The notes below the pieces were generated by a model. It did no database searches, had not been told where the DNA came from, and was given only the letters and a program-made list of their open reading frames with translations. Below, piece by piece: positions 1 through 10,483 of a stretch of DNA of 64,000 nucleotides. The stretch lies in assembly GCF_963169125.1 (NCBI RefSeq), contig NC_084794.1:116536358-116600357 (forward strand), read 5' to 3'. Origin of the DNA: Humulus lupulus (taxonomy: Eukaryota; Streptophyta; Magnoliopsida; Rosales; Cannabaceae). The first letter of the stretch is position 1, and every line of letters starts with the position of its first letter. Made by a program: the position numbers and the translations under genes.

Positions 1-67
1 TAATTGAAGATAATTGAATATTCGTCAATCAGAGGCTGAAGAATTGGTCAAAACTAACAGAGGTACG

Positions 68-143
68 TCACTATGGCTGCTTTCTATAAAGACTCATGTT
101 GGTTTGTAGGGCCAGTCGTCATTCCAAAAAGCAGCCATAGTGA
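68..143. repeat. short perfect inverted repeat (hairpin)
   Basis: Two 16-nt arms at 68-83 and 128-143 are perfect reverse complements (TCACTATGGCTGCTTT and AAAGCAGCCATAGTGA), separated by 44 nt. No transposon domain is visible next to it. It could be a small hairpin element or chance foldback; function unknown. Confidence 0.6.
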
Positions 144-562
144 TGTGGGGCGTTACATTGAAAAACAAACAGCAAATCCTCATACGCCCCCACTACAATC
201 TAGTGGCACCACCAGCCCCTGATTCAAACCCAAGGCTTCAAACCTCACCTGCAACACAACCCGAAAATATATCTGGCATAGACTCCGAATGCCGTCCCAC
301 CCAAGCGAAGTCGAGCGACAGACATAGAAGATCCTTGCCACCTTTGCAAGAAAACCATGAACCAAAGAGATTGTCAGAGGAGATGAAGACTATGCAAGAA
401 AACAATAACGGATGTATAATGGAGATGGAAGAACAACCAAGAGCATGCTACAAAATCAATAAAATCCCTTGGTTAGAGCCCCACCGAAACCCAAAGGGAG
501 AACTGGCTAGACCCCAGCCGAGTCCGACAGATCTGAATGAGGGTGGCGCACTAAGGTCTTGA
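140..562 (+). CDS. unrecognised 140-codon ORF
   Basis: An uninterrupted frame of 140 codons that I do not recognise. It is hydrophilic and proline-rich, with no signal peptide, membrane segment or known motif. It starts inside the right arm of the 68-143 inverted repeat. Its composition is more GC-rich than the AT-rich DNA that follows, which suggests a remnant of an older coding sequence, possibly a gag-like or LINE ORF1-like tail, but nothing proves this. It may be non-coding. Confidence 0.15.
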   Translation: MMWGVTLKNKQQILIRPHYNLVAPPAPDSNPRLQTSPATQPENISGIDSECRPTQAKSSDRHRRSLPPLQENHEPKRLSEEMKTMQENNNGCIMEMEEQPRACYKINKIPWLEPHRNPKGELARPQPSPTDLNEGGALRS

Positions 563-1026
563 GAGAGAACTAGGGTTTCAAAGGATTTATTTCCCAAAGT
601 ATTTTATATTAATATTAGGAATAGTGGGGCAAAAATATTTAATCAAGTTATTATGAAAATTATAAAGAAATAGAAATTTTTTATTTTTCATGACAAAAAA
701 GATAGCGCTTTAGTCAACAAATAGTTGTAGTTGTAGTTGTAGTTACTATTATGTTAAATCTAACTAAATACCAGCAAAAATAATTCAATTTTCTTTATTT
801 TTCTTAAATAATAAATTTAAAACCATAAAAATGAAATAATATTAATATATTATATTTATTTAATATTTTAAAAAAAATTATATCTAAATTCAAACAAAAC
901 TAAAATGAAAAACTAATATGTTCATTATTTTTTGTTTTCTTACAATTATTTTAAATCAATTCAAAAAATATATTTAACTAATGTCAACATAGATTTCATT
1001 TAGAGGGGTGAATGCACCAATATAAT
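563..1026. other. AT-rich stretch without a gene
   Basis: AT-rich sequence with a short GTAGTT-type microsatellite near 720-745. I see no ORF, RNA gene or transposon end before the LTR that begins at 1027. Confidence 0.5.
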
Positions 1027-1431
1027 TGTTGACCAACGTTTTTATCAACGACATTGAGTCAAATTGAACGACAGCAAGTAATAAATGAGTTGAATTAAAG
1101 TAGAACGACATAATGAATTTATAGTGGTTCGGTCCCAAGAATTGATAATGACCTATGTACACTTGCAATTTTATTAATAAAAAAGGTGTCAGACTCAAGA
1201 TATGAAGAACAAGATTCAACTGATTTTCCTAAGCCCAAGAGAGAATACAATTTGGTAGGGATTTTGTATGTAAAGTGTGCATGAGAGTGAATGACTATAA
1301 GGGATCTCTATTTATAGTCTCTTAGTGGGCAATGGGCCTTACAAACATGAAATACGCCCTACACAATGTGGGCTTGTTACAACTGAATACATAATATAGA
1401 ATATAAAAAATATATTCAAATCTCGGTTACA
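1027..1431 (-). mobile_element. Tat-type LTR (3' LTR remnant, Tat-4)
   Basis: Read on the minus strand, the segment begins TGTAACCGAGATTT at 1431 and ends in GGTCAACA at 1027, the TG...CA ends of an LTR. A minus-strand TATA box (CTATAAATAG, complement of 1308-1317) is followed by a leader related to those of the LTRs at 5629-6148 and 61190-62016. A purine tract on the minus strand (complement of about 1432-1450) precedes it like a polypurine tract, so this is a 3' LTR. Only about 50 bp of internal sequence survives before the Copia LTR at 1485. The family call rests on resemblance to the other two LTRs. Confidence 0.6.
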
Positions 1432-1484
1432 TAAATATCCCCTAAGATTGAGATCATTCTGATTGAATTGGGTGTCCTTATATT

Positions 1485-3512
1485 TGTATTAAAAGAGCAA
1501 ATCAAAGATACGCAACGGGGAATGGGCCATTTTTTTAATAGTTATTAATACCAGCCAAGATCATATACATATATATATATAATAATTCACATATCAAATT
1601 AAAGATTACCTCTGGTAGCCTATCAAGTGTTCTTGAATCTTTTTGTATAAAATCAACGACCTTCCTATCAAATTTCTGAAAGCTCACACCTTAATCTTCC
1701 GGACCAATCCTCAAACACACAAGGACGTGTGTGGGCACGTATGATTCAAAATGTTGATTTATGATTCTCTAGATGTACTCAACACATGAGATCTAGAGAG
1801 GTTTGATAGAGAGAGAAGAATTGAATAGTTTTCAGGTTTAGGAAAACTATCGCTTCTGTCTCAGAGAGAGAGTCTCACAATCTATGAAAACAATAATGTT
1901 GAAAAGTATCGCTTATTTTCAGGTTTATAAAGATAATTAACTAATTTAATTAATCTTTATTTTATTAAAATGAAACTGATTAGTTACAACCTTATTTAAT
2001 TATTTAATTTAAATCATATTTTTAAAAATAATAATTAAATAAAACAAATTATTTGTAATTCAAAATTCAAATCCGAAGGATAGAAAATCCCTGTGTGTGG
2101 CACCACACTCACTGTACAGTGAGTATGTCGACCACACCATTAGGGTTACCCCTAATTTTCTCATTTGTTTATTTAATTAATATTTAAGACAATATATTTA
2201 TCCTAAAATAAATATCACTTAATTCAAAATTAATTTTATCGTAAAATATCGGATTTAAATAAATAAATAAACATCTTATTCTAAATGAGATAATTATTAA
2301 TATCTCTTTATACATTAATCCAAACAAGAGTAATATTTATTTTAACTTATAGTTTTTCAAAATAAAAACTATATAGTTAAATAATTAATTAATTCACAAT
2401 TAATCAATTTTCTATAATTATCACATAATTATTTCTTTGCTCTGAAAAATTAATTCATTTGCAATTAAGTCATTCACTCTACAAATCTTTCGTTTAACAT
2501 CCATACCCTTGACAGTGTAGGACACATGTGATCTAGGGACCATGGACCTATAATAGGAAGCTCCAATAAACCAGATTATGAATTAAACTCTTTAATCTAA
2601 TAACCGTATTTATTAATTCCATGATTACTCTACTATAAATATGGAGTTGCACTCTAAGTATTTATAGAATTATATTTACATAGTTTTCTCTTGTAGTCCA
2701 TTGATATAATCAATAAGTGTAGTTCTGTCCTCCATTTAATGGTTCGTTAATTAGAGCTGGTCAAGATTATCGTTTTACCCTTCTATTTACCTCTTGATCC
2801 TTAAGTAGAATTAATTCACTAAAGAATAATTAATTTATAATCAAAGTATAAATTTGAGCTCAATAACTATTCAGTTCCAGAATTAACCTTTACGGAAACC
2901 AATATTCAATCTGTTAGGAAAGTATGGATTCCATTATTGTAATTCATGTTCCCAGCCATTCATGATATTGAATCTCCAAAACAAAAGTCATTAGCTTCAT
3001 TATACTAAGAAACCTTAACAAGTGAATCAAAAGATCCAATGAACACAAACAGAAGTTCATGAATACTCAGGATTTAGACTAATCTAGAAATGATCATCTA
3101 TTATGATAAGAATCAAATCTTTATGTCAAACAAGTTTTTAAAGATAATTAATTCTTGTCGGCCTTGTCATATATAGTCTCTATTATATACAACACCTTTA
3201 GTAAGATGTCTATCCACATCAATAATCCAAATCTAGATCACTTGCATCTCGTATGTTTAGTAAATTGCACTTGTAACCATTCATTGAAGATTCCATACTT
3301 TAATATGTTACTGACTATTTTATTAATGATATATTATCTTAATTCTCTCGTGCTAATACAAGATCAGATTCTCATGAATGAATAAGAAATTTTCTTGATA
3401 TTATCATATAATTAATTCAAATAATAAATATAATATTCAAATATAATAAAATTGTTCGTTTATTTAATTCAATAAAATGTCTTTACATGCTTTTAGGGCA
3501 TTAATCCTAACA
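1485..3512 (-). mobile_element. Ty1/Copia 3' LTR (Copia-3)
   Basis: On the minus strand this LTR starts TGTTAGGATTAATGCCC at 3512, immediately after a purine tract (complement of 3513-3523), and probably ends in AATACA at 1485. It is about 2.0 kb and very AT-rich. A minus-strand TATA box (CTATAAATAC) lies near 2665. It directly follows the Copia RNase H remnant, as a 3' LTR should. The distal end at 1485 is inferred only from a CA dinucleotide; the proximal end is well supported by the PPT. Confidence 0.7.
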
Positions 3513-4452
3513 ATCTCCCACTTGCTCTCAAAGAAAGTAAGGCATCTCTCTTAATCCCATGTTGCATATGTCACCCATGAATGACTTTGCAGGAAGTGTC
3601 TTGGTAAAGGGGTCAGCCAAGTTCTATTCTAACACTATCTTCATAACAGTCACATCACCACGGAGTACACTCTCTCCAACCAGATGGTATTTCCTTTCAA
3701 TATTCATTCTTCTCTCTGATTTATTCATGGTTCCTTGGATTTAGCTACTGTTCCACTGTTGTCACAATAAATGATTAGTGCTTATCCATAACTGAAACTA
3801 CTTCCTGATCATTGTAGAACTTTCTCAACAAGCCTCTTTAGCTGCTTCACAAGCCGCCATGTATTCGACTTCCATGGTTGAATCTGCTATGCTGAATTGT
3901 TTAATGCTCCTACAGACAACAAATCCTCCACCAAAAGTGAACACTGAACCAGACGTTGACTTGCGACTATCTTTGTCTGATTAAAAATCAGAATCAGTGT
4001 ATCCAGTAGGGTTCAACTCACCCCCTGAATATACAAGAATATAATCTCTCGTTCTCCTAAGATACTTGAGAAAAGCTTTACTACAATCTAGTGTTCCAAA
4101 CTAGGATTTGATTGATAACGACTCACAATACCTACTACATAGCATATGTCGAGTCTATTACACAACATGGCATACATTAGACTCCCAACTGCTGAAGCAT
4201 AAGGATACTTTCTCCTATCCTCTTCTGCCTGAGGTGTCTTAGGACATTGTTCCTTAGAGAGAGTAATTCCATGTCTGCTCGGTAATTGACCTTTCTTGGA
4301 ATTCTCCATAGAGAATATTTCAAGCACCTTATCGATATAATTAAACTGAGAAAGTGCCAAGAGCTTGTTCTTGCTATCCCTTAGGATTTGGATTCCCAGA
4401 ACATAGCTTGCGTCACCCAAACCTTTCACTTGGAACTTTTCAACTAACCACT
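3513..4452 (-). pseudogene. Copia pol 3' fragment: end of RT and RNase H (Copia-3)
   Basis: Minus-strand coding remnant of a Ty1/Copia polyprotein. From 4452 downwards it carries the end of the RVT_2 reverse transcriptase (GLGDASYVLGIQ), the linker with the conserved SAVGSLMYAMLC and RLDICYVVGIVSRYQSNP blocks, then Copia RNase H (STSGSVFTFGGGFVV, IADSTMEVEYMAACEAAKEA) and the ADPFTKTLP tail just before the PPT. Several stops interrupt it. Gag, protease, integrase and the catalytic half of RT are missing, because the element is cut at 4452 exactly where a CACTA-type terminus begins. It is closely related to the plus-strand Copia at 20926-26840. Confidence 0.9.
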
Positions 4453-4480
4453 CACTACACCAAATACCCCTTTTCATAAC
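4453..4480 (+). repeat. CACTA-type left terminal inverted repeat
   Basis: Starts CACTACACCAAATACCCC and pairs in inverted orientation with 37450-37478. It abuts, without gap, the truncated Copia RT on its left. Confidence 0.6.
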
Positions 4481-4967
4481 ATAAGAATATAATACTACTA
4501 AAAAAGTATTATGATATACTTATATTTATGTGGTAAAAGAAAAAAATTGTAGTAATTTATTTTGGGAGCCCGCCTATAACTTGTAAAAGTTATTTTTTTT
4601 CCTACCTAATTCCTTTTTAATTACATTGTTCAAACTCCCCCGTTTTCTTCTTCGGCTACGTTGTCTCCGAAGTCAAACTCGCCTCAACTCACTCCCACAT
4701 GTGCCTAAATCAGTCTATTACATCTCTCTTTCTCTCTCTCTCTCTCTCTGCCACCAAAGTTTGCTTCTGCTGCAGCTCTGATGTTTCCATGTCACCACTT
4801 GTTGCAGCAAACAAAGCTATGTAACCCCTTTTTCTCTCTCTTTGTCACTCTTTTTTGAGCTTTGATAGAGTTATCTGAAGCTTGAACTCTCTTTCTAGCA
4901 AAAGATAAAGAAAACCCACAAGGGTAAGGCTACAAGGGAAGTTGTGACTGAGAGTTTGGGGGTTCCA

Positions 4968-5120
4968 ATGCCCTCAGCTCTGCCCTGTCCTTGCTTCTTC
5001 TTGTTCTACTTGATTCTCCTTCTGGGTTCGTTAAGTTTTGGTTTGGCTAGTGATCCCTATGTCTACTATGATTGGTTCGTTTCGTACAACAATGCCTCCC
5101 CACTTGAAACCAAACAGAAG
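4968..5120 (+). pseudogene. first exon of an SKU5-similar (multicopper oxidase-like) gene
   Basis: A 51-codon open exon from ATG 4968 to a GT donor at 5121. It encodes an N-terminal signal peptide (hydrophobic core FFLFYLILLLGSLSFGLA) and then the start of a mature SKS protein: DPYVYYDWFVSYNNASPL followed by KQK. In SKU5/SKS glycoproteins (secreted, cell-wall/plasma-membrane multicopper-oxidase relatives of about 550-600 residues) an intron typically follows this point, and the next exon carries INGQFPGP. No such exon is found in the following 500 bp, before the Tat LTR at 5629, nor in the right arm after 32284. It is therefore an orphan exon, either a fragment captured by the surrounding CACTA-type element or the 5' end of a destroyed host gene. 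A pyrimidine-rich leader (CT repeat 4727-4749) lies upstream. Confidence 0.72.
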
Positions 5121-5628
5121 GTTCTTTCTTTCCCTTTCAATTTCTCTCATTTTTTTATAATGCAATTCCTTAATTCTTTTTCTCTTTTGGTTAATTTTTT
5201 TTGTACCCAATTGAGATATGCCTCGTTAGTCGAAATCCAGCTTAATTTTTTATTTTTTAGTCGGAGTATGATGCCTTTTAAGTTGATTTTCTTGGATATA
5301 TTTTGACAGAGTTTAGTGGGAATGCACTACCCCTTTGTAAGCTATTTTTAATTTTTGTGGCACAAAAGATCTGGATTTTTTTTTTTTTTTTGTGTTTTCT
5401 TTTTCTACAAGATAGGGGAAAAAGAATTTGAAAATGAGATTCCTATATAGTATTTTTTTCTGCTTGAACAATTTTCCTTTCATGGGTATGTTTTCTTTCT
5501 TTCGTTGGTTATTTAGCTGTGTCGTTAACTTGATTATGTGTACTATTTTTTAAAGAGTACGAGAAATTAATCTGGCTTTTTACTTCATTTTGAGCAGCAT
5601 TACCTTTTAAGTATTTGTTTATCTCTAC
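5121..5628 (+). other. truncated intron 1 of the SKS-like fragment
   Basis: T-rich intron-like sequence from the GT donor at 5121 to the Tat LTR at 5629. It contains poly-T tracts (for example near 5378-5392) and no acceptor leading to a recognisable exon. Confidence 0.5.
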
Positions 5629-6148
5629 TGACCCTCGATTTGGCCAACGACACGGAGTCAAAAATATGACAGGAAATGAGATGACAATTAAGAGTTTAAT
5701 CTAATGGTAAAGAATAAACACAAACGATTTATAGTGGTTCAGCCCTAATGAATGGTAATGACCTACGTCCACTTAGTGCTATTATTAATATTGAGTCCCA
5801 ATGTCGTGATCAAAGAACTATGGTTCTTGAGTTTCACAAACCTTGGGAGAATTACAACAAGATGATAGATAATTGCACTCTATGCTCTCTCTTTCAATAT
5901 TCAGAAAAAAGCTTCAAAGATCAAAAAGTACCCTCCTTTGAGCTATTTCATGCATATTTATAGGCTCAAGGTGGGCTTTAACTATCCTTAATATCTGTGT
6001 ATCAAGGCAATAAAGATGAAATAATCAATGTAATTATTACAAGATTACAATCTTAGAAGGAAATAAACTGAATCATACGACCAGCCTGGTCGTATCTAAT
6101 AGTCAGGCTTGGTGAAGCAATGTATAGTTGGTCGATAATCGAACAACA
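5629..6148 (-). mobile_element. 3' LTR of Tat-1
   Basis: On the minus strand the LTR starts TGTTGTTCGATTATCG at 6148, right after a purine tract (AAAATAAGGGGG, complement of 6149-6160), and ends about 5629 (...GAGGGTCA). A minus-strand TATA box is the complement of 5955-5963. The downstream leader matches, in reverse, the leader of the LTR at 61190-62016. The exact 3' end is uncertain by a few bases. Confidence 0.72.
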
Positions 6149-6160
6149 CCCCCTTATTTT
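6149..6160 (-). other. polypurine tract of Tat-1
   Basis: AAAATAAGGGGG on the minus strand, directly before the TGTTG start of the 3' LTR; the expected primer site for plus-strand DNA synthesis. Confidence 0.6.
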
Positions 6161-6500
6161 GACTCTGCCACGTGTCATCCACGTGTGAGAAGTCCTTACC
6201 ACATCATAAACAGCCATTTTTGGGTAAACATTTACCCCCATGTTTACTTTACTGCGACCAGCATAACGTAAACTTAGGAAACTGACTCTTTGCTTACCCC
6301 ACCAAATCTGTCAGAGCCGCCCATGCTTTCTTGAAAAAAGTAACCAATCATGTCTAATCAAGTCTTTTCGGTTTCCCAAAAAATTGTCTGATGGCTATTG
6401 CACTTCCCCATACTTTGAAAAAAATAATTCCATGATTACCTCTTTTACGGCGCTACGATCACTATAAATAATACCCCCAGATCACATTTTTACTTTTTAC
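6161..6500 (+). promoter_or_regulatory. promoter of the antisense Tat-1 gene, with two ACGT (G-box/ABRE) cores
   Basis: This region, outside the LTR, reads as a plant promoter on the plus strand. Two ABRE/G-box-like elements (CACGTGTC 6169-6176 and CACGTGTG 6180-6187) lie upstream of a canonical TATA box CTATAAATA at 6462-6470. A pyrimidine-rich leader starts about 30 bp later (near 6495). It would drive the spliced antisense gene. Pairs of ACGT elements are typical of abscisic-acid-responsive promoters; activity here is inference. Confidence 0.6.
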
Positions 6501-6643
6501 CTTTCGCTCGCCTTCTCTTCTTCAAGAACCTCAACCTTCAGAGCTAAGAAAACTCAGAAAACCGTGAAGTGTTCACTGCTAGTTTAAGGAATTTTCGCTC
6601 AGACGCTCGAAACATTCGTGCTCATACTTTAACTTTCATCCAA

Positions 6644-7112
6644 GTAAGTTTCCAGAATCTTTCCGTCATTTGAGATGCCATGCAAAACTGTCTTATATCT
6701 GTTTTTATCTCTGAACTTTTGAATGTTCTTGGCTGAGACTGTTTTGGGGTAAATGGGCATATTGATCGATGCTTGATAGGGTAGTGAAATAATGTTTTAT
6801 AGGAGTTAGGAGTCAGTTTGGTAGTCGAGACTGTAGATTTAAGGTGAAAAATCAAAGTAAAAATTTGATTTTTAAGTTAGTTAAAAAACTAGGTTTTTCC
6901 TGCCCTCTCGGAGTCAAAAAAGTTTTCTCTAAAAAACTTTTACTTTCACTTTTTAATCTATTTCTCAAACTGCTCGTAAGAGACTTAGTGTCTTTGCTAG
7001 AATGCTGCTGGTCGTATAAAAGCTTAGCTTTTATATGCGAGCAATATTATTCCAACTCTCAACTCAAGTTTTTAGGCTTTAAGTTCTCCTCTCTCCCTTT
7101 TTCTATTTGTAG
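6644..7112 (+). other. probable leader (5' UTR) intron of the antisense gene
   Basis: A good donor (CAA|GTAAGTTT at 6644) and an acceptor (CTATTTGTAG ending 7112) bracket 469 bp of T-rich sequence just before the start codon at 7119. Inferred from splice signals only. Confidence 0.45.
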
Positions 7113-7118
7113 CTTTTC

Positions 7119-9793
7119 ATGCAAGATCTGTGGGGAGGTGAGAGACCTATCGAAGATGACTTGCTAGCCCAATTCCTTGAGGACGAGGAGCAACCGTCGT
7201 TGCTGATACCTGAAATTCCCTTTTCTCGCGCCACCTCAAACACTCCATCGACCCTCCTCCAAAATATGGGTTGAGTAAAATCTAAGGCCCAGAAAAAGAA
7301 ACCTTGCAATCCTTGAAATCAGCCTGCTCCTCAGGCTGAAATTCCCTCGACCAGTGGTAGAGAAAGAAATATCCCCGACCCTAGCATCCAAATTCAAGCT
7401 CAACTTCGAAACGCCATTCAACCAGATGTTGAATGGTACATCGCCCCTCCTAGCCAAGTAACGGTTAGGATGATTGCGAATTATATTAAAAAATACGAAC
7501 TTCCTGGTGTAACCCTTGTCCAACCCACTAGAGACAAATGGGCGAATCTGCCTGGAGGCGCCTTCAGTGCCTGATCGAGGTATCACATCGAGGCAGGAGC
7601 GATCCTGCCCCTCCATCCTTTCTTCCAAGGAATGGCCAACTATTTTAGGGTTGCTCCTTTTCTAATAACACCTAACGGATGTAGAATGCTCTTTGCATTA
7701 TTTATAGCCATAAGAAATGGCCCGTTCCCACACCACACGAGGTCAACTATTTGTTCGACCTTAAATCCAACCCCAACCAAGAAAACAAGGGGTTCTTCCA
7801 CTTCTGTCACTAGGAAACATCCTGTACTTTCCTGAGTGACATAACCTTTATTTCTAATGTGGGGAAGTGCCACCTAGAGTACTTTCTGACTACAGACATG
7901 GTTGCCAACAACCTGGCCTTCACTCAAGGAGGTAATGTTTTTACTTCCCTGGTCTTTTATTTTTCTTTAATTCTTCCTGCATTTCCCTTAGATTTTTAGT
8001 GCCTTTCAGGCCCATGGCTACGACCGGCTCCCACACCAGACATGGAAGTTCGATCAGCCCTCTTGGCCAGCATGACTAACATGGAGAAGAGCGTCAAGCA
8101 TCTGGTCACAGAGGCTAACCTTAGGCTGGTCGGGCTTTTGGCACCTCACTAGGATGTGAGGGAGTCAACGGCGGGAAGTGCCACTGGTGAGGAGATTCCT
8201 ATGAAGCACCCAGACGTGTCACAACCTTAAAGGAGGAGGACGAATGGAGTGATAATCAGGGAACCCTTCAACATCCCACGAGCTACTGCTCCCCCTGCCC
8301 CATTGGGAAAGCGAAAAAAGAAAGCCACCGAACCTTCCGCTCCCATCAACGAGTCTTCAGATGAGAACGGTATTGTTTTCTCATTCTTAGATAGTTTACC
8401 AATTCCCTGTCACTTATTTGATGGGGATGACAACTTTAAGTATACTCAAAACTTAAGTTCAGATTTCTTCTAGGCAGTAAATAGTTCAGTAAGTAATGTA
8501 GCGACCAGTAGTTGTAGCACGAGTACTTTACATATAATCTCTTTACTTTCGCTTTTAGTTCCATCTATATATCTTGTCTCACTACTCGGATTGTTTCCTT
8601 TTGTGTAGATATGTCGTCTAAAGACATGTTCGAACATTAGAAGGTTGCTGTTGCTTCCTCAGGCATGAAGAAAGACAGTAAGAGGACTCGGGGGGAGTGA
8701 AGTAAAACCACCTCAATGAAGGCTCGAACTAAGGACCCTTCAGCCACTGCCCCTTCGAACAAAAACAAACCAGCTCCATCTCCATTCGAGCAGTCGGCCT
8801 CAACACCTTCGGCCAACCAGCATTCCACTCCTCCAACTCTTGTCGATCAGCACCCTACTCCTCAGGACCCTACCAGCCGGACACATCGCACTCAGCCCAA
8901 AGGCTCCTTGTCCAGCTCTGTGGTCAACTCAGCTAGGGAGAGAATATACAAGCTCTCCAAACACAAACATAGTCAAGAGGCCATCGACGGCACCATCTCC
9001 ATGGAGACCGACCAAATACTCAATCGATGGCTGAATGAGATAGCCAACGTAAGTTGCTTTATGTTGCTGAATAATTTGTTTTTGAGTTTTTGTTATCGCC
9101 TTACTCTTTTTATCTGGTTGCAGGGATTGCTGACCATGACTGCTGGCTGGCGTTGTGCGGGTGCGATGGTGTCCCAGACCAGAAACTCTGACACCAGGCT
9201 CGCGGAGGCCATCAAAGCGCTTGAAGGGAAAAATGCTAACCTGCTCAAGAAGAACAATGAGATGACCAAGCAGAATGGTGAACTGCTCGAGAAAAATGCA
9301 GAGCTGACCAAGCTGAATGAGGAACTGCTTGAGCAAAAAGCCATGGACTGAGGACCTGTTGGAGAGTCGGGATGCCCTGAAGAAAGCCAAAGAAGATAAA
9401 GAAAATTTAAGGGAAAGCACCAAACTCAACTACGAACAATCCAAATAGCTTGAGATCGATCTGATTGCGAGTAGGCAGGAGACGGAGGAGCTGGAAAAGC
9501 GAGTGAAGGAGCTTGAGGAAACTGAAGCCAAAAACTTGGAGAAGTACAAGGAAGCCACCCATCTTTGCTTCGACGAGTTTTGGAAGCACAACCAGAAGGC
9601 CAACTTCAGCTATCTGTCAGAGCGCTTGAGACGGACTCTAATGTCCCAGCGAGCCATTCACCTGGAGGAAGAAGAGAGAGATAAAGTTCCTACTTCCCCA
9701 AAGATTTCCTTGGCAACGAGCATAAATGGTGCAGACAATGAAGCTGGCACTGTTGTCGACCAAGACGCTCCTCAAGACCCTCCAGCCTCGTAG
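7119..9793 (+). pseudogene. antisense gene of Tat-1: putative 'gypsy-type transposon' domain plus coiled coil (PF04195-like)
   Basis: Spliced gene antisense to the retroelement. Exons: 7113-7931, 8010-8369, 8609-9048 and 9124-9793, with GT-AG introns 7932-8009, 8370-8608 and 9049-9123. The ATG at 7119 starts MQDLWGGERPIEDD. About 110-200 residues in, the protein carries blocks typical of the plant 'putative gypsy type transposon' domain (IANYIKKYELPG, AGAILPLHPFF, FRVAPFLITPNGCRMLF). The middle is proline/serine-rich (PSATAPSNKNKPAPSPFEQS). The C-terminal half is a heptad-like coiled coil (repeated NGELLEKNAELTKLNEELLE) ending in DQDAPQDPPAS at 9793. In-frame stops (for example near 7272 and 9448) and frameshifts near 7730 and 9350 make this copy a pseudogene. 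Such ORFs occur in Tat/Grande elements; their role is unknown. Confidence 0.75.
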
Positions 9794-10483
9794 TCTTTTT
9801 CCATTTTTCTTTTAATTTTTTGACTACAACCTATGGGTCGTGATGTAAAGACAATTAGTTGTTTAATTATTAATTTTTATTTCTGCATGGGCAGCTTTTA
9901 CTTTTAATCGAACAATCACATCCGAGCAGTAACTGCTCGCGGTGTAAAAGGTTTCCTTTAGATATTATAATATTTGCATTTTACTATAGCATCTGTTCGC
10001 ATGATCGAACTTAGCATAGTTCTTTGGTTTGATTTAACGAAATACAAATTTTTTGAAAAATACTCTAAGTACCCTAGCATGCTTTCACTTATTTTGCTCA
10101 TGTGCTTACATACCTTTCGATATGCTTTGCTTACTAGATGCCTTATATGCCCCCCAAGTGATTGAGGATCTTTAGGTCCTTAGTCACTTGCCTTGACCAA
10201 AACCTGTTCGAACATTACTTCTCGGAGCAAAGGAATTAAAATGATAATACAGCAAAAAAACACACGTAATGAGCAAATACTTGTAATAAATACAATAATT
10301 GGCAAGAATAACTGGCTGCGCACAGTCCCTTATATTTCTCGTATTAAAAGGACAAAATGTTTCTGTACGAGTGATCAATAAGATCTTACACTTATAAGCG
10401 ATTACTCAGATAAAATGACCAATCCTTTTTCATAACTTGTAAAAAGTAAAATTAATACAAGCCAATTCTTTAAGAAGAATTGT
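9794..10483. other. non-coding spacer between antisense gene and integrase
   Basis: AT-rich sequence between the convergent 3' ends of the antisense gene and Tat-1 pol. It should hold both polyadenylation regions. No ORF worth calling. Confidence 0.5.

Noticed and set aside
4944..4967. Upstream GTG start for the SKS exon
   Set aside because: Non-ATG; the ATG at 4968 starts directly at a normal signal peptide.
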